A DNA stretch of 36,102 nucleotides, taken from a virus. The first letter of the stretch is position 1. Each line of letters opens with the position of its first letter. The position numbers were made by a program, and so were the translations under genes. Positions 11,767-20,309 of the stretch are shown piece after piece. The stretch spans positions 1 through 36,102 of IMG/VR virus record IMGVR_UViG_3300032116_000663; one strand, given 5' to 3'. The notes under the pieces are model-generated. The model was not told where the DNA came from. It did no database searches and was given only the letters and a program-made list of their open reading frames with translations.

Positions 11767-13635
11767 TTATGTAAATTGAATAAGTAAATTAACTCTCATA
11801 AATACGTTTGTTGGATTTGTTCCTGCCGCAGGAAAATCCCACTGCAAAGCAAAGAAATCTGTTGCCGCAACCGAAATATTTAATCCAGTATAAGTTACTT
11901 CTGTTTGAGCAAGTGCGGCAGCGTTTGTTTTAAACGTGCCTATTGATGAACTTGTGCCTTGTGTAACGTTTCTTAATTGCAAAGTTGAATCTTCTGAACT
12001 CCCAACTGTTCCGCTATTGTTAAACGCTTGTATTGTTGCTCCAATAACTCTAAAGGCATAGCCCAAATTTACATCAAATGAACCTGCTGTTGTTCCTATT
12101 CCAAGTGCCGAAGAAAAATAATAAGTTGTTGAATCTAATGGATTAATTGAAGATGGGGCAAAGAATATTGTTCCTCTCCTTGCTGTGTCTATCTGTGATT
12201 GAATAGCACTTGTAACACCATCTAAATATCCAAATTCAGTATTGCTAACATTAGCATCAATATCCGTTGCAGCAACTTGCCTTGACTCCCATAATGAAGT
12301 TGTTGTGTTGTAAAACAATCCATCTTTATTGGCCGGTGTTTGTGCAGATACATTATGCAGTTCATCCATCTCATAACCATTCTGAATTTTTACATACATT
12401 CTACCTGCTGAACCTGCACTTGCAGTTGTTACTGTGCCAATGTAAACTAAATGATTAGGTGCATATTGTTTTGTTCTTGTTATTGAACCATTCGTAGAAC
12501 CTAAATAAACACTATCGCCATCAACAAATGGTGAACCCAATATACTTAATCCATCAATTAAACCTTGCAATATAATTATACCTTTTTGATTTGCCCCTAT
12601 ACTTGCTGAGAACACTACTCCAACTGTCCTTGCAGATGTTGCATCTGTTGAATTGTTAGCTAATTTAACGGTCATCCTATCCCCTGTGCCACCAAAAGCA
12701 TAAACTACTTGCCCTTTTGTTATAGTTACGCTATCAGCATTTGTAACGTAAGCAAATATACTATTAGGTGAAGTGCCAATACATTGAAATCCGTTTAATG
12801 TAGAATTGTAAACACACAACATTTCGCCACCATCCCAAAAATCACCTCCTATTATAGCACCATCATTGTTTCTGTATAATGTCTTAGCACCAAGTGAGTT
12901 TATATTTAATGTTGCTCCCGTTGTGTTTCCATTGGTAAATCTAATTAAATAAGTATCTCCATCAGTATAAGAGGCAACTCCTGATATTGTTGCTGTGTAT
13001 GTATCAGTTCCACTTGCAGTTGCTTTAGGAATACCACTACCACTTGAACCACCAATATAACTAACTACCAAAGTTGTAAGATTAGTTAATACTATCCTAT
13101 CATTTGTCGGGTCGTAATACCTATGATAGTTTGCTGTGTTTTCTGCGTTTCTAAATATTTCAGATGGATAATCATTGCCATAAAGAAAATCAAAGTCAGG
13201 AGAAGCAGTATAATCTTCACCAACTGACCCACTTTTAATTGTAGTGTATTCTAATCCATCACCAAAGGTAAATCCACTGCAAAATTGCTCAATTATATTA
13301 AATCTTGTTGTTGTTCCAAAAACATTGCTAACCGCACCTTGTAAAAATATATTATTAGTTCCGTCTAATGTTGCTGTAACCCCATTATAGAATACATTGT
13401 CGTTTGCATCTTTGGTAAATGTTTGTGCATCCTCAGTAATAAATACATTGCTCGAACTCGGCAAACTTGAACCTTGTATCGCATCTAATTCATCGGAGGT
13501 TAATGAGCCTCCTGCTAAATTCGCTACATCTTGAACCGTTGTCTGCTTTGTTGCACCTCCTTGAACTATTGCCAATGGCTCTGAGCCACTTAATGCCCCT
13601 GCTGAGGGTAATCCGCTTATTGGTAAATCTGCCAT
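11767..13635 (-). CDS. Tail fibre / receptor-binding protein
   Basis: This 622-aa protein is rich in Gly, Ser, Thr, Asn and Ala with few charged residues, typical of trimeric fibres. The N-terminus, LPISGLPSAGALSGSEPLAIVQGG and then TTVQDV, is a common attachment module of Bacteroidota phages. A middle part (about 290-420) has the VTKGQ/VYxFGGTGD...TVGVV...GSPFVDGDSVYLGST pattern found in many environmental phage fibres. The C-terminal about 150 residues form a distinct beta-rich domain likely to touch the host. There is no visible catalytic depolymerase or intramolecular chaperone motif. It follows the tail-protein paralogue by 1 bp. Confidence 0.75.
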   Translation of the reverse strand: MADLPISGLPSAGALSGSEPLAIVQGGATKQTTVQDVANLAGGSLTSDELDAIQGSSLPSSSNVFITEDAQTFTKDANDNVFYNGVTATLDGTNNIFLQGAVSNVFGTTTRFNIIEQFCSGFTFGDGLEYTTIKSGSVGEDYTASPDFDFLYGNDYPSEIFRNAENTANYHRYYDPTNDRIVLTNLTTLVVSYIGGSSGSGIPKATASGTDTYTATISGVASYTDGDTYLIRFTNGNTTGATLNINSLGAKTLYRNNDGAIIGGDFWDGGEMLCVYNSTLNGFQCIGTSPNSIFAYVTNADSVTITKGQVVYAFGGTGDRMTVKLANNSTDATSARTVGVVFSASIGANQKGIIILQGLIDGLSILGSPFVDGDSVYLGSTNGSITRTKQYAPNHLVYIGTVTTASAGSAGRMYVKIQNGYEMDELHNVSAQTPANKDGLFYNTTTSLWESRQVAATDIDANVSNTEFGYLDGVTSAIQSQIDTARRGTIFFAPSSINPLDSTTYYFSSALGIGTTAGSFDVNLGYAFRVIGATIQAFNNSGTVGSSEDSTLQLRNVTQGTSSSIGTFKTNAAALAQTEVTYTGLNISVAATDFFALQWDFPAAGTNPTNVFMRVNLLIQFT

Positions 13636-13636
13636 A

Positions 13637-14242
13637 TTATATTATTATTTTTGAACCATCTTCTTGCAATAAATAAAATCCATTCTCTTGCAATAAATAA
13701 TTTACATTTGTTATTATACAATTAAATGCATCGTCTAACTTATCGTATATTGTTGGGAAACTATCCGAAGTCCACTTGCTTACGCAACTCCAAATAACTT
13801 CTTGTTTTAAATCGTTTTTAATGTCATTTCTCGGCACAATAGTACATATCCTATTAGTGATGTGCATTTGTGTTTCTGTGCAAAAGATAATGTAGTAATT
13901 TCTTGAACCTCTCAATGCGTTCCAATGTGCAATATTGCCCTCATAATTAGGAATATTAAATTGCACCTCATAATTGTAAGCCATCAATGTTTCCTCTGCC
14001 TTGGCAAAGCCTCTCCCCGTAATCGCTGAACCTCCATTAAACTCCCCATTTACATCGGGATAAACAAATATTTTATTTGCCAATCTCCCTGCATTCCAAG
14101 TATTCAAATCCTCAATACCTGCCACCAATGTAGAATAATAGCTTTTGTGAACAAAGGCAACCGCCCTCACTCGACCTAACTCTATCTCACATCCCCCACA
14201 ATCGTGAGTTGATATTTCATTGCAATTTGATGGATAATACAT
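13637..14242 (-). CDS. Tail protein paralogue with duplicated C-terminal repeat
   Basis: This 201-aa protein is a clear paralogue of the upstream 179-aa protein. Both start with YYPS-C, then H-CGGC, ELxRVRxxAF, and share WNAG, PNYxGN, GSRN, DLKQEVxW and KWTSD. It differs by a C-terminal extension with two copies of YLLQE(N/D)G, encoded by a 14-bp direct repeat (13663-13676 and 13687-13700). It lies after the terminator at 14254-14281, so it should be made in smaller amounts than its twin. It abuts the fibre, fitting a tail-tip or minor tail-tube protein. Tail function is inferred from position and copy number. Confidence 0.65.
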   Translation of the reverse strand: MYYPSNCNEISTHDCGGCEIELGRVRAVAFVHKSYYSTLVAGIEDLNTWNAGRLANKIFVYPDVNGEFNGGSAITGRGFAKAEETLMAYNYEVQFNIPNYEGNIAHWNALRGSRNYYIIFCTETQMHITNRICTIVPRNDIKNDLKQEVIWSCVSKWTSDSFPTIYDKLDDAFNCIITNVNYLLQENGFYLLQEDGSKIII

Positions 14243-14253
14243 ACAATTGAATT

Positions 14254-14281
14254 AAAAAAAGGGGATATTACTACCCCCCTC
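14254..14281 (-). terminator. Intrinsic terminator between the tail-protein paralogues
   Basis: On the minus strand GGGG (14277-14274), a 9-nt loop (TAGTAATAT), CCCC (14264-14261) and TTTTTTT (14260-14254) form a short GC stem with a U-tract. It lies directly after the 179-aa tail protein and would lower expression of the paralogue, fibre and lysis genes. Confidence 0.7.
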
Positions 14282-14285
14282 TTAT

Positions 14286-14825
14286 TTATGGAACATAACA
14301 AGTGAAAACATCTGGAGTATCGTACTCGTCAGCAAAATTATCTGATGTCCATTTTACTTGAACATCCCAAACTACCTCTTGCTTCAAATCGTTAGCAATT
14401 GGATTGGTTGGTATAATTGTTACCGGCTCATCCGATATTCTCAAAATTGTTTCCGATGCAAATGCAAAGTGAAAGTTTCTACTTCCTTTGATAGAATTGT
14501 AAAAATTTCTATTGCCTGCATAATTTGGATCTTTAATCATTGCTGTAAATAGGTAGGCATTAAGAGTTTCTTCTGAATCTCCATAACCTTGCCCCATTTG
14601 TGGAGCACCGCCATCATAATCTCCTTGTGTTTCAGGGATTATAATTATGGCACCAGAAGCAATTCCTGCGTTCCATACTGATACATTTTCTGCATCGGCA
14701 ATTAATGTTGGGTAGTATGTTTTATTGATGAATGCAGCACGTCTTACACGGGCCAATTCAACCCCACAACCACCACAACTATGCTCTTGAATATTCTCAT
14801 CGCAACCTGATGGATAATAAGCCAT
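14286..14825 (-). CDS. Probable major tail (tube) protein
   Basis: This 179-aa protein begins MAYYPSGCDENIQEHSCGGC and continues with ELARVRRAAF. It is predicted beta-rich, with conserved blocks PNYAGNRNFYNSIKGSRNF and DLKQEVVWDVQVKWTSD shared with the next gene. A structural protein of this size, placed after the connector/completion genes and followed by a terminator, fits the abundant tail-tube protein of a siphovirus. No tail-tube motif is diagnostic by eye, so this is a positional call. The CGGC near the N-terminus could bind metal or form disulfides. Confidence 0.65.
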   Translation of the reverse strand: MAYYPSGCDENIQEHSCGGCGVELARVRRAAFINKTYYPTLIADAENVSVWNAGIASGAIIIIPETQGDYDGGAPQMGQGYGDSEETLNAYLFTAMIKDPNYAGNRNFYNSIKGSRNFHFAFASETILRISDEPVTIIPTNPIANDLKQEVVWDVQVKWTSDNFADEYDTPDVFTCYVP

Positions 14826-14837
14826 TTTATTTTATTT

Positions 14838-15413
14838 TTAACATTCGCAAATAACACGACACCCTCTGCGATAGGTGGCTCTAATATTGTAGCGGATTGC
14901 TATCAATCCATATTCAACTCCAACTCTCACCTTGGCGTTGCTTTTGATTTCATCTTTATAAATCTTGGTTGTATCTAATTCGTGTGATATCAGTTCAATT
15001 TGGCAACTATCAATCTCATTGCTCTCACACTCCGATTTTGATAATACGCTTGGAATTGCACTTATAAATATATCCTTGATTGTTTCAAGAGAAAATCCCG
15101 TTTTAATTCTATTTGTATAGGCAACTAACTTAACATCTGTTATCTCTTCAACTTTGTTTTGTTTGTTGCCATAATTATTTTCTATTGTGTTGTATGTGCC
15201 TGTGGTGTTTCTTGAATACCAACTAAGATTAAAATTATCTTTTAAGGCAACCTCAATTATTTGCCCTCCCTCGACTTTACCCGGATAGTATTCTTCACCA
15301 CTATAATATAATTCCGTTAATCCAAATGCTTTAATAGGTTGCAATGTAGAGATGTCCTCCATTACTGCAAGTATTTTTGTATCTATTAATTCAATTAAAT
15401 TAGCTAAATTCAT
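14838..15413 (-). CDS. Head-tail connector / tail terminator-like protein
   Basis: This 191-aa protein has an N-terminal helix (NLANLIELIDTKILAVMEDI) and a mostly beta body. A Cys-rich end (RRGCRVICEC) is visible. It lies between the virion-morphogenesis-like gene (4-nt overlap) and the major tail protein, where siphoviruses carry the tail terminator or completion protein. Function is inferred from gene order only; I recognise no family. Confidence 0.55.
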   Translation of the reverse strand: MNLANLIELIDTKILAVMEDISTLQPIKAFGLTELYYSGEEYYPGKVEGGQIIEVALKDNFNLSWYSRNTTGTYNTIENNYGNKQNKVEEITDVKLVAYTNRIKTGFSLETIKDIFISAIPSVLSKSECESNEIDSCQIELISHELDTTKIYKDEIKSNAKVRVGVEYGLIAIRYNIRATYRRGCRVICEC

Positions 15414-15850
15414 TGCATTATTTTTTTAGTTTCTTCGTTTGCCACTAATGAGGCAATATCTTGTTCTTCGATTGTTAAATCCCAAATCTTACCATACTTT
15501 TCTTCCATCCACGTTGCCTTGTCAAATGATAATGGGGTAGAGAATGAAATGTTATAGGAGTTTTGTGTTGCCCCTAAAACATAACTATTTTCTAATTGCC
15601 TCGTCAATGAAATTATCACATCTGAGTCTGCTGTTCTATTGTATTTTCTTTGTCTTAATTTTAAATATGCGGCACTATAAGTTCCAATCTTACTTCCTTT
15701 AGAATTGTTGCCATCAACGTGAATACGTTTCCTCATTTCAGGCATTATTGCTGATGCAACCGCCCTCGATACCGTTTCAGGATTGTCTAACATATTTATC
15801 TTAGATAATATGTCAGCAATAACAATAGGAAAGTTAGATGTTATCTCCAT
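15410..15850 (-). CDS. Virion morphogenesis / tail-completion-like protein
   Basis: This 146-aa basic protein has the pattern MPEMRKRIHVDGNNSKGSKIGTYSAAYLKLR (in parts), then VIISLTRQLENSYVL and a PLSFDKATWMEEKYGKIWDLT block. This pattern is seen in Mu gpG-like and HK97 gp10-like head-tail joining proteins of Bacteroidota phages. Its place among connector genes supports it. It overlaps both neighbours by 1-4 nt. Its exact position in the virion cannot be told from sequence. Confidence 0.65.
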   Translation of the reverse strand: MEITSNFPIVIADILSKINMLDNPETVSRAVASAIMPEMRKRIHVDGNNSKGSKIGTYSAAYLKLRQRKYNRTADSDVIISLTRQLENSYVLGATQNSYNISFSTPLSFDKATWMEEKYGKIWDLTIEEQDIASLVANEETKKIMQ

Positions 15851-16866
15851 TATGGTAGTTGTGGAAAGAATTGAACTTGGTTATCACACTGCAAACAAGC
15901 ATCACAATCAAATGTAAATCCATCTAAGGCATTCTTCAACGCTTCTTCATATTTCGTTTGATACAAGGCTTGTAATTCAACTGCTTCCTCTTTTAATACG
16001 GTTGTCATAAAGTTGATACGTTCAGAATATTGCCTCTCTAACATAAACTCTATGCCTAACAAATACCAATATGCCTCAGCAAATAATAACTTGTTGCTAC
16101 ATACTGCCGCATCATAACTACATCCAATGGTCATCATTGCTTGTAAGCCAACAACAGTATCGTTTAATGATAGCGTTCCGCTTATCTTATCGTTGCTACT
16201 TACAAAGCCTCTAATCTGCCCACACTCACTCTGAAAGCATTCATCACAAGCATAAGCATAATATCCATTGGCATCATTTGTTAAATAGCTTAATGTATCT
16301 TTTGTTTGCTTATAGCCAATACCTAACTGAGCAACATCAAAGTTTTTATTCACGGGAATATCATTCCAACCCGTTGTAAATGTACTCACATCAACCGTCT
16401 TTGTAAACAATATTTCTTTAGTCAGATAGTTAAAGAAATTAATATTTAATGTTGTTTCTGTGCTCCCTCCAACCTTGTAATAACGCAATGATTGAATGGA
16501 TATATTTTGGAATGGAGATAACCTCCAATTTTCGTTTGTCGAATAACTTAAATTAATAAGTATGCCTTTATAAAGATTGTCTGCTACGCTATTATCTTGC
16601 GTAATACTTGCTATTTCAACCGTTCTTATAACTCTGCTAATCTTATATCGACCTCGCAAGTAAGAAAGAATTGTGTTTTTAATTGATGCCTCGGCCCTCT
16701 CATTAATGTTTTCCCAAACACCTACATAAGTACCTTGCTCACTATTTGCAGCATCTTCAAAGGCTTTTATTGAAATGCCGGGTAGGCTATTCAAAGAATA
16801 AACACTACCCGGAACTTCAGTTACTGAGCACCCTTTAAGATTTATTAATCCATCAAAGCAGCTCAT
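15850..16866 (-). CDS. Structural protein, probable head-tail adaptor
   Basis: This 338-aa protein has an N-terminal CFDGLINLKGCS and a region with many short beta strands (FKxxNGYYAYACDECFQSECG-like). A helical C-terminal third contains a long helix (SERINFMTTVLKEEAVELQALYQTKYEEALKN, in parts). It ends with a Cys cluster, CDACLQC. It follows the capsid gene by 5 bp. Adaptors normally occupy this slot but are shorter, so it may be a multi-domain adaptor or a decoration protein. The paired Cys motifs could bind zinc. Confidence 0.55.
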   Translation of the reverse strand: MSCFDGLINLKGCSVTEVPGSVYSLNSLPGISIKAFEDAANSEQGTYVGVWENINERAEASIKNTILSYLRGRYKISRVIRTVEIASITQDNSVADNLYKGILINLSYSTNENWRLSPFQNISIQSLRYYKVGGSTETTLNINFFNYLTKEILFTKTVDVSTFTTGWNDIPVNKNFDVAQLGIGYKQTKDTLSYLTNDANGYYAYACDECFQSECGQIRGFVSSNDKISGTLSLNDTVVGLQAMMTIGCSYDAAVCSNKLLFAEAYWYLLGIEFMLERQYSERINFMTTVLKEEAVELQALYQTKYEEALKNALDGFTFDCDACLQCDNQVQFFPQLP

Positions 16867-16871
16867 AAGAA

Positions 16872-17984
16872 TTAAGAATTAGCTGCTGTGTAACGTAATG
16901 CACCATTGTTGCCAGTTAATCTATCTCCTGCTAAGAAAGCATCGTTAGGCACTTGCCATAATGCAAATCTTTTGGACATAATTAATGAATAACCTGCATC
17001 AAGAGTAGTTGTTTCGTAACCAACTGTTGCTTCTTGAGCACAATCTAATTCTCTTAGTTGAAAATCGATATACATCATTTGCAACAATCCATCAGCACCC
17101 GGCATATTCAAAGGCACAGCCATATTCCAAAAGGTTGATAAACCTAATTTTTTAGCTCTGAATCCTTTGTATCTGTCAAGTTCAACAAGTCCAAATGTAC
17201 CCGGCATAAATACTCCAAATTGGTTTGTTCCCCAAGATGTTTGAGAGTTAATGTCGTGGTAGTAATCAAATGAATTTGCAGCAGCACCATTGTTTAATGG
17301 AGAGTATTGTGTTAATCCTGCAATTTTTGATTGAATCATAGCTGCATTAATTAACCCACTACCAACAACAATTGGAGTGCCTTGGCCTTCGTTTAAAGCA
17401 TAGTCGTTTAACAATTTAGTGTATCCCTCAGAAAATAAATTTACCGTTGAATCATCGTTAAAGTTAACACTTACTGCTGTGTTGTTTCCTGTAACTGCAT
17501 TTGTACCCCAAACAACTTGACCTAACAATGTTTGGTCAATTTTGCTAACAAAGCCATTCATTGCAGCCATCAATCCTGCAAGGTGTTCTTGCATAAATGG
17601 AGTTGGAGCACCGCCAATGTTAACTGACCTACTTGCTTCATCACAATATCTTGCAATTGTTGAATCGTCAAAGTGCAATCCGAATTTAACGATTGATGTA
17701 GTATCAATAGTTATCTCGTCATACGCTTGAACTAAGTCAATATCGCAATTATCTGATGTTGACATCTGAGATGGAATAGTACGATTGTAATATTTCAATC
17801 TCAAATCTTTGATGTGTCCCGCTTGATTGCTAAGACTCAATGCATCTTGCACTGGAGTTGCATTTGCTCCTTTTTCAAGTGCTGCTTTTAAAAATCCCGA
17901 AGGAGTGATTTTGTGTTCTGGTGCGTTCTCTCCTATGATAAATTTCATATGATTGAGAACCGCTGGGCAATAACCTAAAGCCAT
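16872..17984 (-). CDS. Major capsid protein
   Basis: This 370-aa protein has a composition and length typical of a HK97-fold capsid protein. It shows an N-arm-like segment, a central mixed alpha/beta body (EHLAGLMAAMNGFVSKIDQTLLGQVVWG) and later strands (TFGLVELDRYKGF; GLLQMMYIDFQLRELDC). It lies right after the scaffold-like gene and before connectors, the canonical place. There is no N-terminal protease-processing motif that I can identify. The fold is inferred from context and size. Confidence 0.72.
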   Translation of the reverse strand: MALGYCPAVLNHMKFIIGENAPEHKITPSGFLKAALEKGANATPVQDALSLSNQAGHIKDLRLKYYNRTIPSQMSTSDNCDIDLVQAYDEITIDTTSIVKFGLHFDDSTIARYCDEASRSVNIGGAPTPFMQEHLAGLMAAMNGFVSKIDQTLLGQVVWGTNAVTGNNTAVSVNFNDDSTVNLFSEGYTKLLNDYALNEGQGTPIVVGSGLINAAMIQSKIAGLTQYSPLNNGAAANSFDYYHDINSQTSWGTNQFGVFMPGTFGLVELDRYKGFRAKKLGLSTFWNMAVPLNMPGADGLLQMMYIDFQLRELDCAQEATVGYETTTLDAGYSLIMSKRFALWQVPNDAFLAGDRLTGNNGALRYTAANS

Positions 17985-18003
17985 TTTATTTTGTATTTTA
18001 ACC

Positions 18004-18888
18004 CTATTCTAAGCCTTCTAAAGCAGTATCAATATTGCTTAACGCTAAGTTAGTAGTTGCGTTCTGTTTTGGAGGGTTAGCTCCGTTGTTTCGGTTAAAA
18101 CCATTTGTTGGTGCCGGTGTTCCGCCACTAACTTTTAAAAATTTATTTTCGGCCAAGGCCATTTCTGTGAGAGAATCGTAGGAAACTTCTTTTCCTGCGT
18201 CAAAGATAAATAATTTTTCATCATCTTTTGAAACAAGTCTTAATTTTCCTTCAATATTTTTTACAATTGCACCTTTTTCAGCTAACTTTTTTTCTACAAA
18301 CTCCCTTGCAATCTTCATTTCAATATCCTTTGGGAATTGTCCGGGCAATTGCTTAGAACCAATTATTGAATCTATTTGATAGTTCATTAATTGATTTTCG
18401 TATTTATTAGTTATCTCGTTTATTGCAGATGTTTTTTCTTCTTCCTTTTGTTTGGCAACTTTGCTAAGTTCAGATGCTAACTCATTAATCTTTTTTTCTA
18501 ACTCTGCTCTCTCTCCTTTGCTTCCACTATTAGATTGCTTTTCTTTTAGTTCTGCAATCTTTCTAATGGTCTTTTCTAATTGTCCGTAGGTAGATGTATC
18601 AGAAAGTATTTCGCTCTTCGTAGCATCGTCTAATTGGTATTCATCAAAAAAAGCATTAATCTTTTTGTTGATTGGATCAAGTGCATTACCGTAGAAGTGT
18701 TTCTTTAACTCAGGTGAGTTCTTCGCTTCTTCTTTGGTAATTAGTGATTTGTTTACTTTTTCGGTAAGTCCATCGGCAATACTTACCTTGGCTAAATCAC
18801 TCTTAGAAAGTAAATCAATTAGTTCTGTGTCTTTTGTGTCTATTCCTGCTTTCTCAGCTAAGGAAACAATGAAATCTGTTATTAACAT
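18004..18888 (-). CDS. Scaffold-like head assembly protein
   Basis: This 294-aa highly charged protein has a helical N-terminal region (ITDFIVSLAEKAGIDTKD). A long coiled coil spans about 100-165 (ERAELEKKINELASELSKVAKQKEEEKTS, in parts), and a Gly/Pro/Asn-rich linker precedes a short helical tail (LALSNIDTALEGLE). Scaffolding proteins usually have a coiled-coil body and a small C-terminal capsid-binding helix, and precede the capsid gene, as here (19-bp gap). There is no Ser-His-Asp protease signature, so I do not call a maturation protease. Confidence 0.7.
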   Translation of the reverse strand: MLITDFIVSLAEKAGIDTKDTELIDLLSKSDLAKVSIADGLTEKVNKSLITKEEAKNSPELKKHFYGNALDPINKKINAFFDEYQLDDATKSEILSDTSTYGQLEKTIRKIAELKEKQSNSGSKGERAELEKKINELASELSKVAKQKEEEKTSAINEITNKYENQLMNYQIDSIIGSKQLPGQFPKDIEMKIAREFVEKKLAEKGAIVKNIEGKLRLVSKDDEKLFIFDAGKEVSYDSLTEMALAENKFLKVSGGTPAPTNGFNRNNGANPPKQNATTNLALSNIDTALEGLE

Positions 18889-18908
18889 ATTTGTTTTTTT
18901 TAAATTAA

Positions 18909-18962
18909 TTATTTACCGCCACAACCTTTGCAGCCGCCTTTGGGTTTTTTTGGATATTTCAT
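18909..18962 (-). CDS. 17-residue Cys/Gly/Lys-rich micro-protein
   Basis: The ATG is at 18962-18960 and the TAA at 18911-18909. The product is MKYPKKPKGGCKGCGGK. It fills the gap between two head genes almost exactly: it starts 2 nt after the stop of the 118-aa gene, and the scaffold gene starts 20 nt after its own stop, behind an A-rich leader. The CxxC with flanking Gly and Lys could bind metal or nucleic acid. No function is known. It could instead be an untranslated spacer, but the fit between neighbours and the compositional bias argue for translation. Confidence 0.5.
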   Translation of the reverse strand: MKYPKKPKGGCKGCGGK

Positions 18963-18964
18963 AA

Positions 18965-19321
18965 CTATTTTTTAGTGGGTTTAGTTTCCTTGTTTACACT
19001 TTCAATCACTGCTAACCTCTCGGCTAACTCTTGATTTTGTTTCATCAACATTGCAACAATGTCATTTGATTGTTGTGATGCTTCTGCTCTTTTTTTAGGA
19101 GGGTTTAGAATTTGATGTGCCTCAAATACACCAATTGCAGCGGCTTCTTCAACTGATAATTCAACTTCATCAATTAAAAACTTTTCTTGTTTTTCTCTTG
19201 TAAGTTTTTGCTTATGTTCTCGGTAAAATTGAACATTCGAATTGTTGAAAGGAACGTAGTTGCAATTTCCTCTTGTGTCTGTAATCTTTAAAAGTTTAAA
19301 CTTTTTTGCTTCTTGTGTCAT
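18965..19321 (-). CDS. Hypothetical head-region protein
   Basis: This 118-aa protein has a beta-rich N-terminal half (KFKLLKITDTRGNCNYVPFN). A Lys/Glu-rich middle includes SVEEAAAIGVFEAHQIL, and the C-terminal helix is SNDIVAMLMKQNQELAERLAVIES. It is the first gene after the promoter at 19343-19376 and just precedes the micro-protein, scaffold and capsid genes. It probably contributes to head assembly. The C-terminal helix is a likely oligomerisation segment. Confidence 0.6.
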   Translation of the reverse strand: MTQEAKKFKLLKITDTRGNCNYVPFNNSNVQFYREHKQKLTREKQEKFLIDEVELSVEEAAAIGVFEAHQILNPPKKRAEASQQSNDIVAMLMKQNQELAERLAVIESVNKETKPTKK

Positions 19322-19342
19322 AAATTATATTTATATGTTTAC

Positions 19343-19376
19343 GCAAAGTTATAGTTTTTATCTATATTAAAACAAA
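19343..19376 (-). promoter_or_regulatory. Promoter of the head/tail-tube gene block
   Basis: The minus strand shows TTTG (19376-19373), 21 nt, then TAACTTTGC (19351-19343), a perfect TAnnTTTGC. It is in the 55-bp gap before the 118-aa gene (start 19321), predicting a short 5' leader of about 15 nt. The -33 spacing is longer than at the early promoters. Confidence 0.6.
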
Positions 19377-20309
19377 TTATTTTGTTGTTATTAAGTTCCT
19401 AACTTTTTGAGGCACTAAGTAAGTAGGGATGGCATACGCTTGATGACCGCAATTATAACCCCCTCGATAAATAGGAAAGTTACTTGTATTCGTATCGTCA
19501 TACATCCCTTGTGGTAGTCCTGTCTTGTTGTAAATCTCGCCTTTCATCTCTTTAAATTCTTTAAAGTTTCCCTTAATTATCTGTGCTAATTCTGAGCGGT
19601 GATAGTATTCTTTTTTTGTTAGTGCCTCGCAAAATGTTCTTGTAGTTTTAATATTGCTTCCAACATATCTGTACCACTCCCATCCTAAGTCTGCACTTGT
19701 AATCTCGTTTACTTGGGCATTGTATTGATTGATGGCATCGGTTGTTATTTGCTTGGTGAATTTTACAAAACTTCCATCTATTGGCCCTGCATCAGAGTTA
19801 TATCCATTAATGTAGTTATTAAGTTCACCACTTAATTTTGAATAGCTTCCCCCGGTAGTAACATAGGTGTTGATTATTTCTCTAACTGGATTGATAAAGT
19901 TAGTTTGCAATCCTGCTTCTGTTAGTCCATCAATGACTAAAGATACTGATTGTTTTCTTACTTCATCAATAACTTTTGATGGCTTAAACTTGCTTTCTAT
20001 GGACTTGAAATAACTATAATTAAGTGCTGTTACCTTGTCGTATAACTTAGAAAACTTTGCTACCGCTTCAAGGTAGTCTGTATCGTCTAATATTATGCTT
20101 TCTATATCTTGCTTTATGTTTGACAATAGCTTTACATTCTTAACCGTGTTGGTGATGGTTTCCCCTTGCACGGATAATTCCTTTTGAAATAATAATAACT
20201 TAGAGTAAATCTTTTCTTGAATTTTTGGGATTGCTTCTTGGAAGTCAATTATCCCTTCATCAATAGCCTTTAAGATTGCCTCTATTTCTTTATCTCCCTT
20301 AGTTGCCAA
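19377..20309 (-). CDS. Minor head protein (Mu F / SPP1 gp7-like)
   Basis: This 310-aa protein has a long helical N-terminal half. Its C-terminal domain carries the head-morphogenesis signature WEWYRYVGSNIKTTRTFC, EALTKKEYYHRSEL and the closing YRGGYNCGHQAYAI. The conserved Cys, Gly-Gly and Cys-Gly-His residues are typical of the Mu F-like family, which joins the portal and capsid early in assembly. It overlaps the portal gene by 11 nt. Start and family call are well supported. Confidence 0.8.
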   Translation of the reverse strand: MATKGDKEIEAILKAIDEGIIDFQEAIPKIQEKIYSKLLLFQKELSVQGETITNTVKNVKLLSNIKQDIESIILDDTDYLEAVAKFSKLYDKVTALNYSYFKSIESKFKPSKVIDEVRKQSVSLVIDGLTEAGLQTNFINPVREIINTYVTTGGSYSKLSGELNNYINGYNSDAGPIDGSFVKFTKQITTDAINQYNAQVNEITSADLGWEWYRYVGSNIKTTRTFCEALTKKEYYHRSELAQIIKGNFKEFKEMKGEIYNKTGLPQGMYDDTNTSNFPIYRGGYNCGHQAYAIPTYLVPQKVRNLITTK

